NCBI GenBank assembly: GCA_001701075.1
Contig: DAAK01000227.1
Span: forward strand, 1 to 7,646
Direction of reading: 5' to 3'
From: Bacteroidales bacterium GP3
GTDB taxonomy: Bacteria; Bacteroidota; Bacteroidia; Bacteroidales; Muribaculaceae
Length of the DNA stretch: 7,646 nt
A program made the position numbers and the translations under genes. Numbering within the stretch: the stretch's first letter is position 1; every line of letters begins with the position of its first letter. The notes under the pieces were generated by a model, which was given only the letters and a program-made list of their open reading frames with translations, searched no databases and had not been told where the DNA came from. Of this stretch, positions 5,576 through 7,646 are shown piece by piece.

Positions 5576-6796
5576 ATGAAAACATATAAAATACTATTAG
5601 TTGCAATCCTTTCTATATGCGGGCTTTCATCAGAAGCAGCTGTTTCGCAGACAGATAGTCTTAGGTCAAGGCGAAGCTCTCTTTGCAGCATTATGATAAA
5701 GCATGTGGAGGATAAATATGCAAAGGAAATAGAAGAACAGTTTCTTGAGATTCCAATTGATGACAAATTCAACGATCATAACCTGTCGGTAAGAGTAGCC
5801 TATGTAGATGGGACAAAACCATCTACATCAGACATCACCCAATTTGTTGAAAATAATCAGTTGGCCTCAAGATTAGTGGCCCGTTGGTTCAATCGAAATA
5901 AGTTTAACGGAGAGTGTAATCTTGATTTGATAAAAAGTCGAGGACTTTACGATGCATCTGCAATGGACTATGAGTTGGCCTCGAAGAGTGTTTTAGGGAA
6001 GGCAGCTCTTGAAGATGCAGGGGAAGACTTGATTGGTCACACTTATTTGATGGTCAATGATATAACTTATATTGACAAGGGGAAGCGTTCAAGCATGTGG
6101 GGAGGCATTGCAGGAGCTTTACTTACGGCTGGAGCAATGTATGCCGGTGTAGATGAAAGTACTTCCCATGATATTGGCAATCTTGGCAATGCAGTCGTAT
6201 CTTCCCTTAAGGGTTTTAGAGTTAAAATTCATACACGTCTTTACCGATTAATATGGGATGAGCCTACAGCTGCCCTCTTCTATTCAAATCATTATAGTCA
6301 GGAAGGAATGTCGACTGATCCAACTCTATTCGATAAGGAAAGAGAAAAGTATCACGTGGAGTATGTCGGAGACGTAGTGTCGAAAGGAGGCACTACTTCA
6401 TTCTTAGGTATCAATGAAGACCAGCCTGAACTGATGATAAGAAAGGCATGTACTCGAGCTATCGATGAGAATGTGGCCGATCTTCAGAAGAAATATGAGC
6501 AATTCCGTACAAAATCACCTATTTTATCGGTAAATCCAACCATTACAGCTCAAATTGGCTTAAAAGAAGGTATTTCTTCCGACTCCAAATTTGAAGTGTT
6601 GGAAAGACAGATTAAGGATGGAAAGACTACCTACAAAAGAGTGGGAATCGTCAAACCTATTGGAAATATGATTTGGGACAATCGTTTTATGGCAGCCGAA
6701 GAAGGTGCCTATGGGGCTAATCTTGGAAGCACCACCTTCAAAAAGGTAAGTGGTGGCGACTTCTATCCAGGCATGCTCCTCCGAGAAATAGATTGA
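5576..6796 (+). CDS. Exported protein of unknown function with a glycine-rich hydrophobic segment and beta-rich C-terminal domain
   Basis: A 406-residue protein. The ATG at 5576, 11 bases after the previous stop, gives a good signal peptide (1 to about 22); a longer GTG start at 5552 would overlap the WG gene and put extra residues before it. The N-terminal part (about 25-140) is helical and charged. A block DAGEDLIGHTYLMVNDITY (147-165) leads into a glycine-rich hydrophobic segment (174-192; Gly 176, 177, 180, 186, 191), then strands VKIHTRLYRLIWDE. A charged helical linker precedes a C-terminal beta domain (about 316-406) with AQIGLKEGI (325-333), KFEVLE and KRVGIVKPIG, resembling FlgT-C-like barrels by eye. 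I recall related Bacteroidota hypothetical proteins sharing the DAGE-LIG-T block, with no known role. It is the last gene of the operon, followed by a strong terminator. Confidence 0.88.
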   Translation: MKTYKILLVAILSICGLSSEAAVSQTDSLRSRRSSLCSIMIKHVEDKYAKEIEEQFLEIPIDDKFNDHNLSVRVAYVDGTKPSTSDITQFVENNQLASRLVARWFNRNKFNGECNLDLIKSRGLYDASAMDYELASKSVLGKAALEDAGEDLIGHTYLMVNDITYIDKGKRSSMWGGIAGALLTAGAMYAGVDESTSHDIGNLGNAVVSSLKGFRVKIHTRLYRLIWDEPTAALFYSNHYSQEGMSTDPTLFDKEREKYHVEYVGDVVSKGGTTSFLGINEDQPELMIRKACTRAIDENVADLQKKYEQFRTKSPILSVNPTITAQIGLKEGISSDSKFEVLERQIKDGKTTYKRVGIVKPIGNMIWDNRFMAAEEGAYGANLGSTTFKKVSGGDFYPGMLLREID

Positions 6797-6810
6797 CATC
6801 ATCCATCATC

Positions 6811-6857
6811 AAATAAAAAAAGGAGAATCCAATTTATGAATTCTCCTTTTTTTATTT
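6811..6857. terminator. Bidirectional intrinsic terminator between convergent genes
   Basis: The arms 6811-6828 and 6840-6857 are perfectly complementary over 18 bp, with an 11-base loop. The core GGAGAAT/ATTCTCC is flanked by seven A on one side and seven T on the other, so each strand reads as a hairpin followed by a U-tract. It lies 15 bases after the operon's last stop and 12 bases beyond the stop of the minus-strand hydrolase gene, so it can end both transcripts. Confidence 0.92.
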
Positions 6858-6868
6858 ATCTTATTCTT

Positions 6869-7567
6869 TTATTTAAGGGCGGATGAAACTTGCTCGGCAA
6901 TTTGCTTCATGCCGTGGATATTGGGATGACCCGCAGTCTTGTCTATGTCATGGAGCTCGACATAGGGAACTCCGTAATGGTCACAGGCCTCTACAATCGA
7001 GGTGGTTATCTCAGGTTTCAAGCCATCGTTTATGATGTAAAGGAGTTCCGTATTCGGATAACGGTCTACTATGTGTGAAAGCATATATGTTAGAGCCGGA
7101 CGGAATGATTTCAATTGTTCCTGATTCCAGTCACTCCATACGAACTCACCTATTGGAGAATTTGCCCAGGAATCGTTTGTAGCTCCGAATATGAGCAGTA
7201 TATCAGGGCACCCAAGATTGTCCATACGGTTGATAAAAGCCCTTTCTGTGTAGTCTTCTCCGCGATATCCGGTGGTGCAGATGGTAGAGCCTGAATAGGA
7301 ATTATTCTGTTCAAGCTTGAGTCCGCCATCTTTTATAAGCTGATGCCACCAGGTTTGCTTCACATCGGTCACATCCGTAAGATCGGGATTTGCTTTGACA
7401 AAATACCACATTTCATTGGTTTTGGGTTCAATGAAGTTTTCGAAAGTGGAGTACGAGTCACCAAGAATGGAGACACTTTTCTTAGATTGAGCCGAGATGA
7501 GCGAGCCTGAAGTAATAATGAAGGCAGCGACCAAGACGCCAATCCTTCTGATGTAGTTATTTTTCAT
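6869..7567 (-). CDS. Secreted SGNH/GDSL-family hydrolase
   Basis: A 232-residue protein with a signal peptide cut after ISA (24-26), so it acts in the periplasm or outside the cell. The SGNH blocks are present. Block I is GDSYS (36-40) with Ser38 as nucleophile. Block II glycine lies in YSGS (Gly93). Block III is GATND (128-132) with Asn131. Block V is GHPNIHG (213-219) with His214 as the probable catalytic base. The Asp usually three residues before this His is Thr211 here; Asp207 or Asp209 may serve instead. The protein closely resembles Bacteroides SGNH hydrolases I remember with the same ITDVKQTWWHQ-like and RGEDY-like segments. Such enzymes cleave ester bonds, often acetyl groups on glycans, but the substrate cannot be read from sequence. 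It has its own promoter and is convergent to the operon, so a shared role is not implied. Confidence 0.93.
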   Translation of the reverse strand: MKNNYIRRIGVLVAAFIITSGSLISAQSKKSVSILGDSYSTFENFIEPKTNEMWYFVKANPDLTDVTDVKQTWWHQLIKDGGLKLEQNNSYSGSTICTTGYRGEDYTERAFINRMDNLGCPDILLIFGATNDSWANSPIGEFVWSDWNQEQLKSFRPALTYMLSHIVDRYPNTELLYIINDGLKPEITTSIVEACDHYGVPYVELHDIDKTAGHPNIHGMKQIAEQVSSALK

Positions 7568-7588
7568 ATTATTGGATTTAATTTTTTA

Positions 7589-7620
7589 CAAATTTAATGA
7601 TTTTTATTATCTCCTCCAAA
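7589..7620 (-). promoter_or_regulatory. Bacteroidota-type promoter of the SGNH hydrolase gene
   Basis: Read on the minus strand, TTTG (7617-7620) is followed after 20 bases by TAAATTTG (7589-7596), a full match to the -33/-7 pattern of this phylum. The -7 element is identical to that of the seven-gene operon. Transcription should start near 7582, giving a leader of only about 15 bases before the ATG, in contrast to the long leader of the operon. Confidence 0.75.
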
Positions 7621-7646
7621 TTATTTTTCTACCGCTTAAATATTAA

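Noticed and set aside
5187..5606. A 139-residue cysteine- and phenylalanine-rich minus-strand frame opposite the WG gene
   Set aside because: It is a reverse-frame shadow of WG repeats, with atypical composition and no upstream promoter.
320..6796. Possibility that the block is a mobile element or phage remnant
   Set aside because: No transposase, integrase, structural phage gene, terminal repeats or tRNA target is present, and no base-composition break is apparent by eye.
6890..7078. A 62-residue plus-strand frame inside the hydrolase gene
   Set aside because: The opposite strand encodes a full SGNH hydrolase with all blocks, and this frame begins just after a terminator with no promoter seen.

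Overview
The window most likely comes from a member of the Bacteroidota, order Bacteroidales (Bacteroides, Prevotella or Muribaculaceae-like); the family is not resolved. Three things point there. Both predicted promoters carry the TTG/TTTG plus TAnnTTTG pattern of this phylum. Gene starts are A-rich and lack Shine-Dalgarno sequences. The encoded families (a DUF6175-like protein, WG repeats, an SGNH hydrolase of the Bacteroides type) are typical of these gut bacteria. I see no tRNA, rRNA, CRISPR array, transposase or phage gene.

Layout. Positions 1-319 have no convincing gene. They hold a 9-bp inverted repeat (79-120), a good promoter (161-191) and an untranslated leader of about 120 bases. 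Positions 320-6796 carry seven plus-strand genes packed like one operon, with gaps of 35, 20, 9 and 7 bases, one overlap, then an 11-base gap. An 18-bp perfect hairpin (6811-6857) ends the operon and also serves the convergent gene. Positions 6869-7567 on the minus strand encode a secreted SGNH/GDSL hydrolase with its own promoter (7589-7620).

Every product of the seven-gene block has an export signal, and none is an obvious enzyme. In order they are: a small periplasmic protein; a probable small outer-membrane beta-barrel; a lipoprotein paralogous to the first protein; a DUF6175-like protein; a protein with an N-terminal alpha/beta domain and a helical C-terminal half; a WG-repeat protein with about ten repeats; and a 406-residue protein with a glycine-rich hydrophobic segment and a beta-rich C-terminal domain. 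Parts of the first, third, fourth, fifth and seventh proteins recall the small domains of envelope-assembly factors (CsgG, LpoB, FlgT, LPP20). This is a resemblance of pattern judged by eye, not a demonstrated homology. The best reading is an uncharacterised cell-envelope complex. It would have a barrel and a lipid anchor at the outer membrane, periplasmic adaptor domains, and a WG-repeat protein as a binding scaffold. The SGNH hydrolase is a separate transcription unit and need not be part of it.
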